DNA of 64,000 nt, taken from Streptomyces xinghaiensis S187 (GTDB lineage Bacteria > Actinomycetota > Actinomycetes > Streptomycetales > Streptomycetaceae). Shown here one piece after another: positions 8,649 to 17,828 of this stretch. The stretch lies in contig NZ_CP023202.1 of the NCBI RefSeq assembly GCF_000220705.2, forward strand, positions 5,300,501 through 5,364,500. The letters run 5' to 3'. Each line of letters starts with the position of its first letter. The first letter of the stretch is position 1. Below the pieces are notes generated by a model. The model did no database searches. It worked only from the letters and a program-made list of their open reading frames with translations, and was not told the origin of the DNA. A program made the position numbers and the translations under genes.

Positions 8649-9441
8649 CACCCGGCCCGCCGCCGTTCCGCCCGGCCGGCTCCGGGGCGGCGGCGCGGCC
8701 CTCACCGGCCGCCGCGAGCTCCGCACGCAGCGCCCGGACCTCGGCGGTGAGCTCGTCGATGGCCGCCGTCTGACGCTGCTCCTCGGCGTTCTCGCGGTCG
8801 AACTGGGAGATGAACCAGGCGGCGATGTTCGCGGTGACGACACCGAGCAGCGCGATCCCGGAGAGCATCAGCCCGACCGCCAGCACCCTGCCCAGCCCGG
8901 TGGTCGGGGCCAGATCGCCGTAGCCGACCGTGGGCATGGTGGTGAACGACCACCACACCGCGTCGCCGAACGTCGTGATGTTCCCCTCGGGGGACTTGCG
9001 CTCGACCTCCAGGACGGCCAGCGAGCCGAACAGCAGCAGTCCGGCGCAGGAGCCGGCCACGTAGGTGGTGAGGCGGATCTGGGCGGTGGCCGCGGCCAGC
9101 CGGGCCCGGTGCCCCGCCAGCAGCAGCCCGGAGACCAGGCGCAGCAGCCGCAGCGGCTGGAGCAGCGGAAGGGCCACGGCGAGCACAGCCAGCGGATTCT
9201 CGCGGAGGAACCGCAGCTTCCGCGGCGACAGGTGCAGCCTGATGGCGAGGTCCACGGCGAAGGCCGCCCAGACCCCCCACTCCACGGCCCGGCCGGCCTC
9301 GCGCACCCACGGGTCGCTGTCCGGCAGGACGATCGGCACGGTGTAGGCGGCCGCGAACAGCAGGGACAGCGCCAGCAGCGGCCCCTGGGTGCGGCGCTCC
9401 CAGCGCTCCCTCTGGTGCAGGCCGGACGGTGTCTCGCTCAT
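8629..9441 (-). CDS. Potassium-channel-like two-pore-helix membrane protein
   Basis: Protein of 270 residues. N-terminal hydrophobic segments resemble the voltage-sensor-like part of Kv/KvAP-type bacterial channels. These are followed by a pore module with selectivity filter TMPTVGYGDLAP (about residue 181) flanked by two helices. The C-terminus is a coiled coil (ENAEEQRQTAAIDELTAEVR) that probably holds the tetramer together, then a Gly/Pro tail. I start at ATG 9441 (MSETPSG) since the longer frame upstream is not membrane-like and crosses the neighbour promoter. The 3' end overlaps the inhibitor gene by 20 bases. Confidence 0.88.
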   Translation of the reverse strand: MSETPSGLHQRERWERRTQGPLLALSLLFAAAYTVPIVLPDSDPWVREAGRAVEWGVWAAFAVDLAIRLHLSPRKLRFLRENPLAVLAVALPLLQPLRLLRLVSGLLLAGHRARLAAATAQIRLTTYVAGSCAGLLLFGSLAVLEVERKSPEGNITTFGDAVWWSFTTMPTVGYGDLAPTTGLGRVLAVGLMLSGIALLGVVTANIAAWFISQFDRENAEEQRQTAAIDELTAEVRALRAELAAAGEGRAAAPEPAGRNGGGPGVSSPRS

Positions 9442-9512
9442 GCCGTGAATCGTATGGGAGTACGAGGGAAGACGGAGAGCAGCCCGAATTCGACAACCCT
9501 TGGAGGGACGAG

Positions 9513-9827
9513 ATGGCGGGCATGGGACACAGCAGTACGCGCAGGCACCCCCGTGAGAGCGGCCGGATGTGGTCGCGGAGCGGGCCGGATCGCGCGTCAC
9601 TGGGCATCATCGGCCTCGTCTGCGCGATCGCCGGGTTCTTCGTCCTGGGCATCGTCCTCGGACCGGCGGCGATCGTGGCCGGCTGGATGTCGATGGGCCG
9701 CCGCTGGGACTTCCGCGGCGCCTCGGTACCGGCGCTCGTCGCGGTGGTCCTCGGTGCCATCGACACGGTGATGGCCGTCCTCCTGCTGGCCGGGGTCGGT
9801 GGCGGCCTCGGCGGCGGCGTCGTCTGA
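9513..9827 (+). CDS. Small DUF4190-like membrane protein
   Basis: Protein of 104 residues with a charged ~30-residue N-terminus (many Arg/Ser/His) and two hydrophobic hairpin segments, ASLGIIGLVCAIAGFFVLG and ASVPALVAVVLGAIDTVMA, ending in a Gly-rich tail. The arrangement is that of DUF4190-type small membrane proteins, whose function is unknown. The ATG at 9513 has GGAGGG at 9502-9507; longer starts upstream read through a non-coding-looking stretch. A strong hairpin follows. Confidence 0.7.
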   Translation: MAGMGHSSTRRHPRESGRMWSRSGPDRASLGIIGLVCAIAGFFVLGIVLGPAAIVAGWMSMGRRWDFRGASVPALVAVVLGAIDTVMAVLLLAGVGGGLGGGVV

Positions 9828-9873
9828 CCGGTCGGCCCCCGCGGCGCCCGGCGCGCACGACGCGACACCACAC

Positions 9874-9919
9874 AGGGGCCGGGCCCGGAACGCTCAGACG
9901 CGTTCCGGGCCCGGCCCCT
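9874..9919. terminator. Bidirectional 20-bp hairpin terminator
   Basis: A perfect 20-bp stem, 9874-9893 with 9900-9919, closes a TCAGAC loop between the convergent small membrane gene and aceE. It can end transcription from both sides. Confidence 0.85.
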
Positions 9920-9938
9920 CTGTTCCACCGTCCGTGCG

Positions 9939-12671
9939 TCAGGCGTCGCCGCCCGCCGTACCGGGGTTCGCCGCCCTCGGGTCCAGCAGCTGGTAGCGGT
10001 CGATGGCCTGCTTCAGCACGGAGCGGTCCACCTTCCCGTCCCGCGCCAGCTCGGTGAGGACCGCCACCACGATCGACTGGGCGTCGATGTGGAAGAAGCG
10101 CCGGGCCGCGCCGCGGGTGTCCGCGAAGCCGAAGCCGTCCGCGCCCAGCGACTGGTACGTCCCCGGCACCCAGCGCGCGATCTGGTCCGGAACCGCCCGC
10201 ATCCAGTCGGACACGGCCACCTTCGGGCCCTCGGCGTCCCGCAGCTTGGTGGTGACGTACGGGACGCGCTGCTCCTCCTCGGGGTGGAGCAGATTGTGCT
10301 CCTCCACCGCGACGGCTTCCTTCCGCAGCTCGTTCCAGGACGTGGCCGACCAGACGTCCGCCCGGACGTCCCACTCCTCGGCGAGGATGCGCTGCGCCTC
10401 CAGGGCCCACGGCACCGCGACACCGGACGCCATGATCTGCGCCGGGATCATGCCCCGCTCGCCCTGCCTGAGGCGGTAGAGGCCCTTGAGGATGCCCTCG
10501 ACGTCCACGTTCTCCGGCTCGGCCGGGTGCTGGATCGGCTCGTTGTAGACGGTGAGGTAGTAGAAGACGTTCTCGCTGTCCTCGCCGTACATCCGGCGCA
10601 GACCGTCCTTGACGATGTGCGCGATCTCGTACCCGTACGCCGGGTCGTAGGACACGGCGGCCGGGTTGGTGGAGGCCAGCAGCTGGGAGTGGCCGTCCGC
10701 GTGCTGCAGGCCCTCACCGGTCAGCGTGGTGCGGCCGGCGGTGGCGCCGAGCACGAAGCCGCGGGAGAGCTGGTCGGCCATCTGCCAGAACTGGTCGCCG
10801 GTCCGCTGGAACCCGAACATCGAGTAGAAGACGTAGACCGGGATCAGCGGCTCGCCGTGCGTGGCGTAGGCCGAGCCGGCCGCGATCAGCGAGGCCGTGC
10901 AGCCCGCCTCGGTGATGCCGTCGTGCAGCAGCTGGCCCGTCGGCGACTCCTTGTACGCGAGGAGCAGCTCGCGGTCCACGGACTCGTACTGCTGGCCCAG
11001 CGGGTTGTAGATCTTGGCGCTCGGGAAGAACGAGTCCATGCCGAAGGTGCGGTACTCGTCGGGCGCGATCAGCACGAAGCGCTTGCCGATCTCCTTGTCC
11101 CGCATGAGGTCCTTGAGCAGCCGCACGAAGGCCATGGTGGTGGCGATCTGCTGCTGCCCGGTGCCCTTCTTCACCGTCGCGTAGGTCTTGTCCCCGGGCA
11201 GCACCAGCGGCTTCGACCGCACCACGCGGGTCGGCACATAGCCGCCCAGCGCCTTGCGGCGGTCGTGCATGTACTGGATCTCCTCGGAGTCGCGCCCCGG
11301 GTGGAAGTACGGCGGTGCGCCGGACTCCAGCTCCTTGTCCGGGATCGGCAGGTGCAGCCGGTCGCGGAACATCTTCAGGTCGTCGACCGTCAGCTTCTTC
11401 ATCTGGTGGGTCGCGTTGCGGCCCTCGAAGTTGGGGCCGAGCGTCCAGCCCTTGACGGTCTGGGCCAGGATCACGGTGGGCTGGCCCTTGTGCTCCTTGG
11501 CCGCCTTGTACGCCGCGTAGATCTTCTTGTGGTCGTGACCGCCGCGGCCCAGGTGCAGGATCTGGTCGTCGGTCATGTTCTCGACCATCTTGCGCAGCCG
11601 CTGGTCGCCGCCGAAGAAGTGCTCGCGGATGTACGAGCCGCTCTCGGTGGCGTACGTCTGGAACTGGCCGTCGGGGGTGGTGTTCAGCTTGTTGACCAGC
11701 AGGCCGTCCCGGTCCTGGGCCAGCAGCGGGTCCCAGGTGCGGTCCCAGACCAGCTTGATGACGTTCCAGCCGGCGCCGCGGAACTGCGACTCCAGCTCCT
11801 GGATGATCTTGCCGTTGCCGCGTACCGGGCCGTCGAGCCGCTGCAGGTTGCAGTTCACCACGAAGGTGAGGTTGTCCAGGCCCTCGCGGGCGGCGATGGA
11901 GAGCTGGCCGATCGACTCGGGCTCGTCCATCTCGCCGTCGCCGAGGTAGGCCCAGACGTGGGAGTCGGAGGTGTCGGCGATGCCGCGCGCCTCCATGTAG
12001 CGGTTCATCCGCGCCTGGTAGATCGCGCCGAGCGGGCCGAGGCCCATGGAGACCGTCGGGAACTCCCAGAAGTCCGGCATCGACCGCGGGTGCGGGTAGC
12101 TGGAGAGGCCGTCGGGGGCCTTGGACTTCTCCTGGCGGAAGCCGTCGAGCTGGGCCTCGGAGAGGCGGTCCAGCAGGAAGGCGCGGGCGTAGACGCCGGG
12201 CGAGGCGTGGCCCTGGAAGAAGATCTGGTCGCCGCCGTCGCCGGCGTCCTTGCCGCGGAAGAAGTGGTTGAAGCCCACGTCGTAGAGCGAGGCGGAGGAG
12301 GCGAAGGTGGCGATGTGGCCGCCGACGCCGATGCCCGGGCGCTGGGCACGGGAGACCATGACGGCCGCGTTCCAGCGGGTCGCGTTGAGGATCTTGCGCT
12401 CGATCTCCTCGTTGCCCGGGAAGAACGGCTCGTCCCTGGTCGCGATGGTGTTGACGTAGTCCGTGCTGCGCATCTCGGGGACGGCGACGCGTTTGGCGCG
12501 TGCCCGCTCGATGAGGCGGAGCATCAGGTAACGGGCGCGTTCCCGGCCTCGCTCATCGACGGCTGCGTCGAGCGAGTCGAGCCACTCCTGGGTCTCCTCG
12601 GGATCGAAGTCCGGGACCTGGCTGGGAAGACCGCCAATGATGATCGGGTTGCGATCGGATGCGGAAGCCAC
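9939..12671 (-). CDS. aceE: Pyruvate dehydrogenase E1 component, homodimeric type
   Basis: E1 subunit of 910 residues; it decarboxylates pyruvate with thiamine diphosphate and passes the acetyl group to the lipoyl domains of E2. The single-chain (alpha2) type is recognised from FNHFFRGKDAGDGGDQIFFQGHASPG, the ThDP-binding GDGEMDEPES (~residue 245) with the following NCNLQRLDGPVRG, and the large C-terminal transketolase-like region. The GTG start at 12671 has AAGGA spaced six bases upstream; the frame is open 39 bases further but without a good site. In Actinobacteria this E1 works with a dedicated E2 (SucB/AceF) encoded elsewhere. It diverges from the DUF3052 gene. Confidence 0.97.
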   Translation of the reverse strand: MASASDRNPIIIGGLPSQVPDFDPEETQEWLDSLDAAVDERGRERARYLMLRLIERARAKRVAVPEMRSTDYVNTIATRDEPFFPGNEEIERKILNATRWNAAVMVSRAQRPGIGVGGHIATFASSASLYDVGFNHFFRGKDAGDGGDQIFFQGHASPGVYARAFLLDRLSEAQLDGFRQEKSKAPDGLSSYPHPRSMPDFWEFPTVSMGLGPLGAIYQARMNRYMEARGIADTSDSHVWAYLGDGEMDEPESIGQLSIAAREGLDNLTFVVNCNLQRLDGPVRGNGKIIQELESQFRGAGWNVIKLVWDRTWDPLLAQDRDGLLVNKLNTTPDGQFQTYATESGSYIREHFFGGDQRLRKMVENMTDDQILHLGRGGHDHKKIYAAYKAAKEHKGQPTVILAQTVKGWTLGPNFEGRNATHQMKKLTVDDLKMFRDRLHLPIPDKELESGAPPYFHPGRDSEEIQYMHDRRKALGGYVPTRVVRSKPLVLPGDKTYATVKKGTGQQQIATTMAFVRLLKDLMRDKEIGKRFVLIAPDEYRTFGMDSFFPSAKIYNPLGQQYESVDRELLLAYKESPTGQLLHDGITEAGCTASLIAAGSAYATHGEPLIPVYVFYSMFGFQRTGDQFWQMADQLSRGFVLGATAGRTTLTGEGLQHADGHSQLLASTNPAAVSYDPAYGYEIAHIVKDGLRRMYGEDSENVFYYLTVYNEPIQHPAEPENVDVEGILKGLYRLRQGERGMIPAQIMASGVAVPWALEAQRILAEEWDVRADVWSATSWNELRKEAVAVEEHNLLHPEEEQRVPYVTTKLRDAEGPKVAVSDWMRAVPDQIARWVPGTYQSLGADGFGFADTRGAARRFFHIDAQSIVVAVLTELARDGKVDRSVLKQAIDRYQLLDPRAANPGTAGGDA

Positions 12672-13136
12672 GCTGTTCCTTCGCTGTTTCGGTCGTGCTG
12701 TGCACGTCATGGATTCGTGCTCTGCTGGTGTCGCGCCGCCTCCATCGTGGACCGCAGAGGCGAATACGTCATCTCTACTGATCGGTAATAACCACGGTAC
12801 TGCGCGGTAACCGCCACTCTGTGAGACAACGGGGGGTTCCGGCCGACTTGGGTGGCTCGGCCGACCGCAACCCTACGCCTCGCCGGGGCGCCGGCCCGAT
12901 GCCGGTCCGCGGTGCGGACGGCCCGTTCGGCGCAACCTCCGCGTGTACCCCCGAAATGCGCCGGAAATCCCCGACCGGCACCATGGCCGGGGAGTACCTC
13001 TTGCGGCGACAAGTCAACGTTTGGGCGGGATAAGGGGTCAGGTACTTGCGCGATCCGCCCGGCCCGTGTGGACTACGCCCAAGCCTCGCGTGCGCGTGGG
13101 GTGGAAGAACACTCGAAACACGACAGGAGGCAATCC
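12672..13136. promoter_or_regulatory. Divergent promoter region aceE / DUF3052
   Basis: Gene-free stretch of 465 bases between divergent genes. The first ~170 bases are unusually AT-rich for this window and contain clustered GGTAA/TTACC half sites at 12783-12814, including the perfect palindrome GCGGT-A-ACCGC (12804-12814), a candidate operator for aceE. Sites bound by a specific regulator cannot be named from sequence alone. The right side (13005-13125) carries no clear promoter match. Confidence 0.4.
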
Positions 13137-13577
13137 GTGAGCGCGACCGCGGACCACGCGGAGGAGCGGACCAACCCTGCCGCCAGGCTGGGTTTCCAGC
13201 CCGGACAGGTGGTCCAGGAGCTCGGTTACGACGACGACACCGAGCAGGATCTGCGTGCGGCCATCGAGGAACTGACCGGCACGGAGCTCGTCGACGAGGA
13301 CTACGACGACGTGGCCGACGCCGTGGTGCTGTGGTTCCGAGAGGACGACGGCGACCTGACGGACGCGCTGGTGGACGCCACCACCATGATCGACGCGGGT
13401 GCCCCGATCTGGCTGCTGACGCCGAAGACCGGCCGCGACGGCTACGTCGAGGCCAGTGAGATCGGCGAAGCCGCCTCCACCGCCGGACTGGCGCAGACCA
13501 GCAGCGTCAGCGCCGGGAAGGACTGGGCGGGCAGCCGCCTCGTCACTCCCAAGGCGGCCCGCTCCGGGAAGCGGTAG
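13137..13577 (+). CDS. DUF3052 family protein
   Basis: Acidic cytoplasmic protein of 146 residues belonging to DUF3052, widespread in Streptomyces directly beside aceE. Visible features are the conserved GFQPGQVVQELGYDDD start and the central acidic EDYDDVADAVVLWFREDDGDL, with a basic Lys/Arg C-terminus. The GTG at 13137 sits 6 bases after a perfect AGGAGG. Function is unknown to me; conserved neighbourhood with aceE and the AhpE-like peroxiredoxin suggests a housekeeping or redox role. Confidence 0.9.
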   Translation: MSATADHAEERTNPAARLGFQPGQVVQELGYDDDTEQDLRAAIEELTGTELVDEDYDDVADAVVLWFREDDGDLTDALVDATTMIDAGAPIWLLTPKTGRDGYVEASEIGEAASTAGLAQTSSVSAGKDWAGSRLVTPKAARSGKR

Positions 13578-13612
13578 CCCGCCCCCGGCCCCGGGCCGTA
13601 CCGGACCGTCCC

Positions 13613-13645
13613 TGTGCCCCCGTGGTGATCCGCCGCGGGGGCACA
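13613..13645 (+). terminator. Hairpin after DUF3052 gene
   Basis: TGTGCCCCCG (13613-13622) pairs with CGGGGGCACA (13636-13645), with further partial pairing inside the loop, 36 bases after the stop codon. Confidence 0.65.
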
Positions 13646-13757
13646 CGGCGTTCCCGGGCCCCGGCGCGGTCCGCGGGCGGCCCCCGGCGCGGGGCGGAAC
13701 GGCGCAGTGGAAGACTGGGGCACGACCGGTAACCACGACGAGAGGGACGCGCACCCC

Positions 13758-14216
13758 ATGGCGATCGATGTCGGCACCCAGGCCCCTGACTTCGAGCTCA
13801 AGAACCAGCACGGTGAGCTCGTGAGGCTCTCGGACTTCCGCGGTGAGAAGAACGTCGTCCTCCTCTTCTACCCCTTCGCCTTCACCGGCGTCTGCACGGG
13901 CGAGCTCTGTGCCCTCCGCGACGAGCTGCCCCAGTTCGTCAACGACGACGTGCAGCTGCTCGCGGTCTCCAACGACTCCCCGTTCTCGCTGCGGGTCTTC
14001 TCCGAGCAGGAGAACCTGGAGTACCCGCTGCTCTCCGACTTCTGGCCGCACGGCGAGGCCTCGCGCGCCTACGGCGTCTTCGACGAGGAGAAGGGCTGCG
14101 CCGTGCGCGGCACCTTCATCATCGACAAGGAGGGCGTGGTCCGCTGGACCGTCGTCAACGGCCTCCCGGACGCCCGGGACCTGAACGACTACGCCAAGGC
14201 CCTCGGCGCGCTCTGA
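13758..14216 (+). CDS. AhpE-like peroxiredoxin
   Basis: Thioredoxin-fold peroxidase of 152 residues that reduces hydroperoxides. The peroxidatic cysteine lies in PFAFTGVCTGELC (Cys about residue 46, in the PxxxTxxC motif); a second cysteine five residues later and one in EKGCAVRGTF (about residue 114) could serve as resolving residues. The length and the late RGTFIIDKEGVVRW strand match the AhpE/bacterioferritin-comigratory subclass. ATG 13758 follows an AGAGGGACG site. It lies between DUF3052 and terD, consistent with an oxidative or metal stress neighbourhood. Confidence 0.92.
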   Translation: MAIDVGTQAPDFELKNQHGELVRLSDFRGEKNVVLLFYPFAFTGVCTGELCALRDELPQFVNDDVQLLAVSNDSPFSLRVFSEQENLEYPLLSDFWPHGEASRAYGVFDEEKGCAVRGTFIIDKEGVVRWTVVNGLPDARDLNDYAKALGAL

Positions 14217-14233
14217 CCGCCCGCACGGGCGGT
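14216..14233 (+). terminator. Short hairpin at peroxiredoxin stop
   Basis: ACCGCCCG-CA-CGGGCGGT forms an 8-bp stem that starts inside the stop codon (TGA at 14214-14216). The two-base loop must open by at least one pair. Confidence 0.45.
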
Positions 14234-14372
14234 GGTCCCGGGGGAACGGGCCGGTGGAGAAGCCTGTCCCCCGGGGTGGCCGCTCACTAGGATCGGTCCC
14301 GTTGATCCGATGTCATCGCACGACGGGGGCGGGGCGGTCTTCCCCCCGCCCCTCGCATCCAGGGGAGGACTT

Positions 14373-14948
14373 GTGGGAGTCAGTCTCAGCAAGGGCGGGA
14401 ACGTCTCTCTGAGCAAGGAGGCGCCGGGCCTGACCGCCGTCACCGTCGGTCTCGGCTGGGACGTCCGCACCACCACCGGCACCGACTTCGACCTCGACGC
14501 CAGCGCCCTGCTGACGAACGCGGAGGGCAAGGTCGTCTCCGACCAGCACTTCGTCTTCTTCAACAACCTCAAGAGCCCCGACGGCTCCGTCGAGCACACC
14601 GGCGACAACCTCACCGGTGAGGGCGAGGGCGACGACGAGGCCATCAAGGTCAACCTCGCCGCGGTGCCCGCGGACGTCGCCAAGATCGTGTTCCCGGTCT
14701 CGATCTACGAGGCCGAGAGCCGGCAGCAGAGCTTCGGCCAGGTGCGGAACGCCTTCATCCGCGTGGTGAACCAGGCCGACAACAACGAGCTGGCCCGCTA
14801 CGACCTGACGGAGGACGCCTCGACGGAGACCGCCATGGTCTTCGGCGAGCTGTACCGGCACGGCCCGGAGTGGAAGTTCCGGGCCATCGGCCAGGGCTAC
14901 GCCTCCGGTCTGCGCGGCATCGCCCAGGACTTCGGGGTCAACGTCTGA
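14373..14948 (+). CDS. TerD-family calcium-binding stress protein
   Basis: TerD-domain protein of 191 residues, a cytoplasmic or membrane-associated calcium-binding member of the Ter stress system. Diagnostic stretches are GVSLSKGGNVSLSKEAPGL, the DFDLDASALL strand (~residue 39) and SVEHTGDNLTGEGEGDDE (~residue 75), whose acidic residues bind Ca2+, ending in GLRGIAQDFGVNV. The GTG at 14373 has AGGGGAGGA just upstream; an upstream ATG would add non-homologous sequence. It is about 65% similar by eye to the next gene and clearly arose by duplication. Confidence 0.95.
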   Translation: MGVSLSKGGNVSLSKEAPGLTAVTVGLGWDVRTTTGTDFDLDASALLTNAEGKVVSDQHFVFFNNLKSPDGSVEHTGDNLTGEGEGDDEAIKVNLAAVPADVAKIVFPVSIYEAESRQQSFGQVRNAFIRVVNQADNNELARYDLTEDASTETAMVFGELYRHGPEWKFRAIGQGYASGLRGIAQDFGVNV

Positions 14949-14962
14949 CATCCGCGACCGCC

Positions 14963-15002
14963 CGGCGCCGCACCTCCCCCAGCGCGGAGGTGCGGCGCCG
15001 GT
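14963..15002 (+). terminator. 16-bp hairpin between the two terD genes
   Basis: CCGGCGCCGCACCTCC (14963-14978) pairs perfectly with 14987-15002 across an eight-base loop. It separates the duplicated terD genes, so the second one probably has its own promoter or is read through only partly. Confidence 0.8.
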
Positions 15003-15079
15003 GGCAGCGGGGACAACGCCGCGGTGCCGGCGGCGCCCGGCGGGATCAGCAAGGCATCACAGAGGGGGAGGAACAGATC

Positions 15080-15655
15080 ATGGGTGTCACGCTCGCAAAG
15101 GGAGGCAACGTCTCCCTGTCCAAGGCCGCGCCGAATCTCACCCAGGTCCTGGTGGGCCTCGGCTGGGACGCGCGGTCCACCACGGGAGCGCCGTTCGACC
15201 TCGACGCCAGCGCGCTGCTGTGCCGCGACGGCCGGGTGCTGGGCGACGAGTACTTCGTCTTCTACAACAACCTCACGAGCCCGGAGGGCTCCGTCGAGCA
15301 CACCGGCGACAACCTCACCGGCGAGGGCGACGGCGACGACGAGTCCCTGCTGCTCGACCTGACCAAGGTCCCGGCGCAGGTCGACAAGATCGTCTTCCCG
15401 GTCTCGATCCATGACGCCGATGTCCGGGGGCAGACCTTCGGGCAGGTCAGCAACGCCTTCATCCGGGTGGTCAACCAGGCGGACGGTGCGGAACTCGCCC
15501 GCTACGACCTCAGTGAGGACGCCTCGGGCGAAACCGCGATGATCTTCGGCGAGGTGTACCGGTACGGCGGCGAATGGAAGTTCCGGGCGGTCGGACAGGG
15601 GTATGCGTCGGGTCTGCGGGGGATCGCTCTAGACTTCGGGGTCAACGTTTCGTAA
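15080..15655 (+). CDS. TerD-family calcium-binding stress protein (second copy)
   Basis: Protein of 191 residues, same layout as the preceding TerD: GVTLAKGGNVSLSKAAP at the N-terminus, PFDLDASALL, the acidic SVEHTGDNLTGEGDGDDES calcium loop and GLRGIALDFGVNVS at the end. ATG 15080 with GGGGGAGGA upstream. Followed 47 bases later by a DUF475/TerC-like membrane protein; TerD and TerC proteins are known to act together at the membrane in tellurite and envelope stress responses. Confidence 0.95.
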   Translation: MGVTLAKGGNVSLSKAAPNLTQVLVGLGWDARSTTGAPFDLDASALLCRDGRVLGDEYFVFYNNLTSPEGSVEHTGDNLTGEGDGDDESLLLDLTKVPAQVDKIVFPVSIHDADVRGQTFGQVSNAFIRVVNQADGAELARYDLSEDASGETAMIFGEVYRYGGEWKFRAVGQGYASGLRGIALDFGVNVS

Positions 15656-15702
15656 AGCCGCGCACTGCGCGCGGGGGACCCGTACTCACGATTGGGTAGC
15701 CA

Positions 15703-16836
15703 GTGCTCCTGAAAACCTTCGGCTGGTCTTTCGGCGTCACCGCCGCGGGACTGGCCGCCGCAGCCTATTTCTGGGGCTGGCAGGGGTTCGCCGTCGTGGC
15801 GATCCTGTCGGTCCTGGAAATCTCGCTGTCGTTCGACAACGCGGTCGTCAACGCCGGTGTGCTGAAGAAGATGAACGCCTTCTGGCAGAAGATCTTCCTC
15901 ACCATCGGCATCCTGATCGCCGTGTTCGGTATGCGACTGGTCTTCCCGGTCGTGATCGTCGCCATCACGGCCAAGGTCGGACCGATCGAGGCCGTCGAAC
16001 TGGCCATGCGCGACCCCGACCAGTACGAGATGCTGGTCACCGACGCCCACCCGGCCATCGCCGCCTTCGGTGGCATGTTCCTGTTGATGATCTTTCTCAA
16101 CTTCCTCTTCGATGAGAAAGAACACCACTGGCTGTCCTGGTTCGAGAAGCCGCTCAGCCGGCTGGGCAAGGTGGACGGCCTCGCCGTCGGCATCGCGCTG
16201 GTCGTCCTGCTGGTCACCGCCGCCACCATCGCCACCGAGGCCGCGCAGCACGGCGGCACGTATGTGGACAAGTCGGGGACCGTCCTGCTCTCCGGCGTCG
16301 CCGGCCTGATCACGTATCTCTTCGTGGGCGGGCTCTCCGGCTACTTCGAGGAGAAGCTGGAGGAGGACGAGGAGCACGACGAGGAGGTCAAGGAGCAGGC
16401 CCGGCGCGAGGGCAAGGACCCGTCCCTGGTCGGCCTCGCCGGCAAGGCCGCGTTCTTCATGTTCCTCTACCTCGAAGTGCTGGACGCCTCCTTCTCCTTC
16501 GACGGCGTCATCGGCGCCTTCGCCATCACCAACCACATCTTCTGGATGGCGCTGGGCCTCGGCATCGGCGCGATGTACGTCCGTTCGCTCACGGTCTACC
16601 TGGTCCGCGAGGGCACCCTCGACGACTACGTCTACCTGGAGCACGGCGCGCACTACGCCATCGGCGCCCTGGCCGCGCTGCTGCTCATCACGATCAAGTT
16701 CCACATCTCCGAGGTCATCACCGGCCTCATCGGCGTGGGCCTGATCGCGGCCTCCTTCTGGTCCTCCGTCCGCCGCAACCGCGGGCTGGCCGCCGAGGGC
16801 CACGAGGAGAAGACCAAGGTGTCACCCGGAGTGTGA
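15703..16836 (+). CDS. DUF475 / TerC-like integral membrane protein
   Basis: Membrane protein of 377 residues with about eight to nine helices. Two intramembrane acidic repeats, LEISLSFDNAVVNAGVLKKM (~residue 39) and LEVLDASFSFDGVIGAFAI (~residue 260), are the paired metal-coordinating motifs of the TerC/LysE-like superfamily. A highly charged cytoplasmic loop (EEKLEEDEEHDEEVKEQARRE, ~residues 215-235) separates the halves. GTG 15703 is the start. Position after two terD genes suggests a TerC-type partner that docks TerD proteins or moves metal ions (manganese export is known for some TerC proteins). Confidence 0.9.
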   Translation: MLLKTFGWSFGVTAAGLAAAAYFWGWQGFAVVAILSVLEISLSFDNAVVNAGVLKKMNAFWQKIFLTIGILIAVFGMRLVFPVVIVAITAKVGPIEAVELAMRDPDQYEMLVTDAHPAIAAFGGMFLLMIFLNFLFDEKEHHWLSWFEKPLSRLGKVDGLAVGIALVVLLVTAATIATEAAQHGGTYVDKSGTVLLSGVAGLITYLFVGGLSGYFEEKLEEDEEHDEEVKEQARREGKDPSLVGLAGKAAFFMFLYLEVLDASFSFDGVIGAFAITNHIFWMALGLGIGAMYVRSLTVYLVREGTLDDYVYLEHGAHYAIGALAALLLITIKFHISEVITGLIGVGLIAASFWSSVRRNRGLAAEGHEEKTKVSPGV

Positions 16837-16994
16837 CCCGGTCCGGAGTGTGACCACACTCCGAATGAGGAACGCTCTGTGCGGGGCGGTCACCAGGCAG
16901 CGGAACCCGGAACCGGCCGGGCCGCCGGCCGCCGTGGCCGCCCCGCGGTGCTGCCCGGTCCGCGCTCCCGCGGGCCGGTCGAGGGACGAGAGCA

Positions 16995-17768
16995 GTGGGG
17001 GTGCCCAGCGTGGCGTTCTGGAACAGGGAATGGTCCTGGCCTTCCTGGCTGCGGCCCGCCGACGGCCGGTCGGTCTTCGAGAGCGGCAACCCCGCCACCA
17101 ACGCGATAGAGCTCACCAAACGACGGCAGACCGTCTCGCTCACCAAGCAGGGCGCGGCCAGCGGCAACCTCCGCGTCAACCTCTCCTGGCGGATGCGGAC
17201 CTCGGACATCGGCGGCTACACCAAGCGCGGCGGGCTGCTGCGCAACCCGGGCAGTCTCTTCAAACCGGAGATCGTGCAGGCGCAGGGCCCGGCCGTGGTC
17301 AAGATCGACCTCGACCTGGCCTGCATGTACGAGCTGAAGGACGGCTCCAAGGGCGTGGTGCAGCCGCTGGGGAACTTCCTCGGCGACATCAACAGCCCGC
17401 CTTATGTGAAGCTCAGCGGCGACGACCGGTTCGGCGGCACCTCGGGCGAGACGATCTACATCAACCTCGACCACCGGGACGAGTTCAAGCGGCTGCTGGT
17501 CTTCGTCTACATCTACGACGGCACCCCCGCCTTCGACCGCACCCACGCCGTCGTCACGCTCTACCCCAGCAACGGCCCGCGGCTGGAGATCGGGCTCGAC
17601 GAGCGGGCCCCGCAGGCCCGCTCCTGCGCCGTGCTGCTGATCGAGAACGTCAAGGGCGAGCTGGTGGTGCGCCGCGAGGTGCGGTACGTCTACGGCTTCC
17701 AGGCGGAGCTGGACCGGCTGTACGGCTGGGGGCTCCAGTGGGGGCCGGGGACGAAGGAGAAGGTCTGA
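16995..17768 (+). CDS. TerA-like tellurium-resistance family protein
   Basis: Protein of 257 residues related to the TerA group of Ter beta-sandwich proteins. Characteristic segments are IELTKRRQTVSLTKQG near residue 37 and a second half with FKRLLVFVYIYDGTPAFDRTHAVVTLYPSNGP, followed by the strand-rich SCAVLLIENVKGELVVRREVRYVYGF. It lacks the acidic calcium loop of TerD. The GTG at 16995 has GAGGGACGAG upstream; an internal GTG at 17001 is possible. It converges with the Pro-tailed TerD gene. Confidence 0.82.
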   Translation: MGVPSVAFWNREWSWPSWLRPADGRSVFESGNPATNAIELTKRRQTVSLTKQGAASGNLRVNLSWRMRTSDIGGYTKRGGLLRNPGSLFKPEIVQAQGPAVVKIDLDLACMYELKDGSKGVVQPLGNFLGDINSPPYVKLSGDDRFGGTSGETIYINLDHRDEFKRLLVFVYIYDGTPAFDRTHAVVTLYPSNGPRLEIGLDERAPQARSCAVLLIENVKGELVVRREVRYVYGFQAELDRLYGWGLQWGPGTKEKV

Positions 17769-17774
17769 CGGGCG

Positions 17775-17823
17775 CGGCGGCCGGGGGCGGCGGCCGCGCT
17801 GCCGGGCCCGCCCCCGGCCGCCG
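17775..17823. terminator. Bidirectional 15-bp hairpin
   Basis: CGGCGGCCGGGGGCG (17775-17789) pairs with 17809-17823 between the convergent TerA-like and TerD-like genes. Confidence 0.7.
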
Positions 17824-17828
17824 GCCGG

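Noticed and set aside
10089..12788. 899-residue open frame opposite aceE
   Set aside because: It mirrors the aceE coding strand in a GC-rich genome and shows low-complexity Val/Leu/Arg/Gly composition with no family motif.
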